From Allotamlana fucoidanivorans (lineage in GTDB: Bacteria; Bacteroidota; Bacteroidia; Flavobacteriales; Flavobacteriaceae): 64,000 bases of DNA. Location: positions 3,658,001 to 3,722,000 of the forward strand of contig NZ_CP074074.1 in assembly GCF_045788535.1 (NCBI RefSeq), in the 5' to 3' direction. Positions within the stretch are counted from its first letter, which is position 1, and each line of letters begins with the position of its first letter. A program made the translations under genes and the position numbers. Positions 62,891 to 64,000 of the stretch are shown in pieces. The notes beneath the pieces were generated by a model. It did not search any database. It saw nothing but the letters and a program-made list of their open reading frames with translations, and was not told where the DNA came from.

Positions 62891-62929
62891 TAAAAAAAAA
62901 TCCTCAATCTAATAAAAGATTGAGGATTA
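62891..62929 (-). terminator. Terminator of the rRNA operon
   Basis: On the minus strand AATCCTCAATC pairs with GATTGAGGATT around a short loop and is followed by T9. It lies directly past the 3' end of 5S rRNA. Confidence 0.9.
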
Positions 62930-62933
62930 AAAA

Positions 62934-63038
62934 AGGCGGCGACCTACTCTTCCACAAGTGTAGTACCATCGGCGCTAATGGGCTTAACTTCTCTGTTCGG
63001 AAAGGTAAGAGGTGAGCCCCATCGCTATAACCACCTTA
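62934..63038 (-). rRNA. 5S ribosomal RNA
   Basis: The minus strand begins GGTGGTTATAGCGATGGGGC and ends in GTAGGTCGCCGCC, the usual 5S ends, with the internal CCGAACAGAGAAGTTAAGCC loop. About 105 nt; ends approximate to a few bases. It follows 23S with a spacer of about 150 bases, both on the minus strand. Confidence 0.93.
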
Positions 63039-63189
63039 AATTTTTGGTTATTGGTTGTTTTTTCTGTTATTGGCTACTATAAACAAGTAACTATTAACTA
63101 ACACCATTAACCGCGCTATGCGCAAATATTTTAACATATTGAAAATAAGAACATGATTAATAATTATGTTGTACTCTTTTAAAAAAACA

Positions 63190-64000
<811 letters not shown>

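Overview
The window is chromosomal DNA from a member of the Bacteroidota, most likely a marine or environmental Flavobacteriaceae. Supporting evidence: low G+C, many promoters with the TAnnTTTG -7 box typical of this phylum, gliding genes gldF and gldG, an OMP_b-brl/CarboxypepD TonB-dependent receptor, the flavobacterial style of proC, purC and short proB, and an rRNA operon ending at the right edge on the minus strand (5S, then the 3' third of 23S). No phage or plasmid backbone is seen. The only intact mobile element is one IS30-family copy.

Layout. 1-3.4 kb: two YceI-like periplasmic proteins around an outer-membrane porin, with FNR-like dyads at both flanks. 3.4-6.8 kb: acyl-CoA carboxylase operon (biotin carrier, biotin carboxylase, carboxyltransferase); the carboxyltransferase is broken by one extra base. 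6.9-13.3 kb: third YceI protein, an NTF2-like protein, a Crp-type regulator divergent from a Bcr/CflA exporter, DinB, an ABC exporter and an alcohol dehydrogenase. 13.4-20.7 kb: FAH hydrolase, cNMP/CBS/DUF294 protein, DnaQ-like exonuclease, then acs, actP and DUF4212, an acetate uptake and activation island. 20.8-26.9 kb: TfoX-like protein, TonB receptor, alpha-carbonic anhydrase, proB, proC, a small protein and a GNAT enzyme. 26.9-30.5 kb: a 3.6-kb stretch without intact protein genes, filled with small-RNA-like transcription units. 30.5-39.2 kb: lipoprotein, purC, phoH, SAM hydrolase, monooxygenase, isochorismatase-like protein, gldF-X-gldG, dnaN. 39.3-40.4 kb: IS30 element. 40.5-48.5 kb: glycosidase-like protein, small membrane proteins and a TolC/MFP/RND efflux operon. 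48.6-62.8 kb: signalling and redox block with two class III cyclases (one fused to a hybrid histidine kinase), a sigma-54 activator next to osmC and nifJ, and an exported TsdA-like cytochrome with two DsrE-like proteins. 62.9-64 kb: rRNA.

The most unusual content is at 27.3-30.34 kb. Six near-identical units (period 254-258 bp) each carry a direct repeat with 21-bp phasing, a TATCTTTG -7 box, a bulged 5' hairpin, a conserved linker and a strong intrinsic terminator, predicting six RNAs of about 140-146 nt. Upstream lie up to five diverged relatives; two share the same promoter geometry, and the linker-terminator module recurs in most. The 21-bp direct repeats resemble LytTR-type response regulator sites. 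I propose a multicopy, co-regulated small-RNA family; its targets and regulator are not in the window.

A second regulatory prediction is a GG-N10-GC sigma-54 promoter upstream of osmC-nifJ, with a 10-bp-arm inverted repeat between it and the adjacent sigma-54 activator gene. Functions come from recognised motifs and family knowledge; no database search was run.
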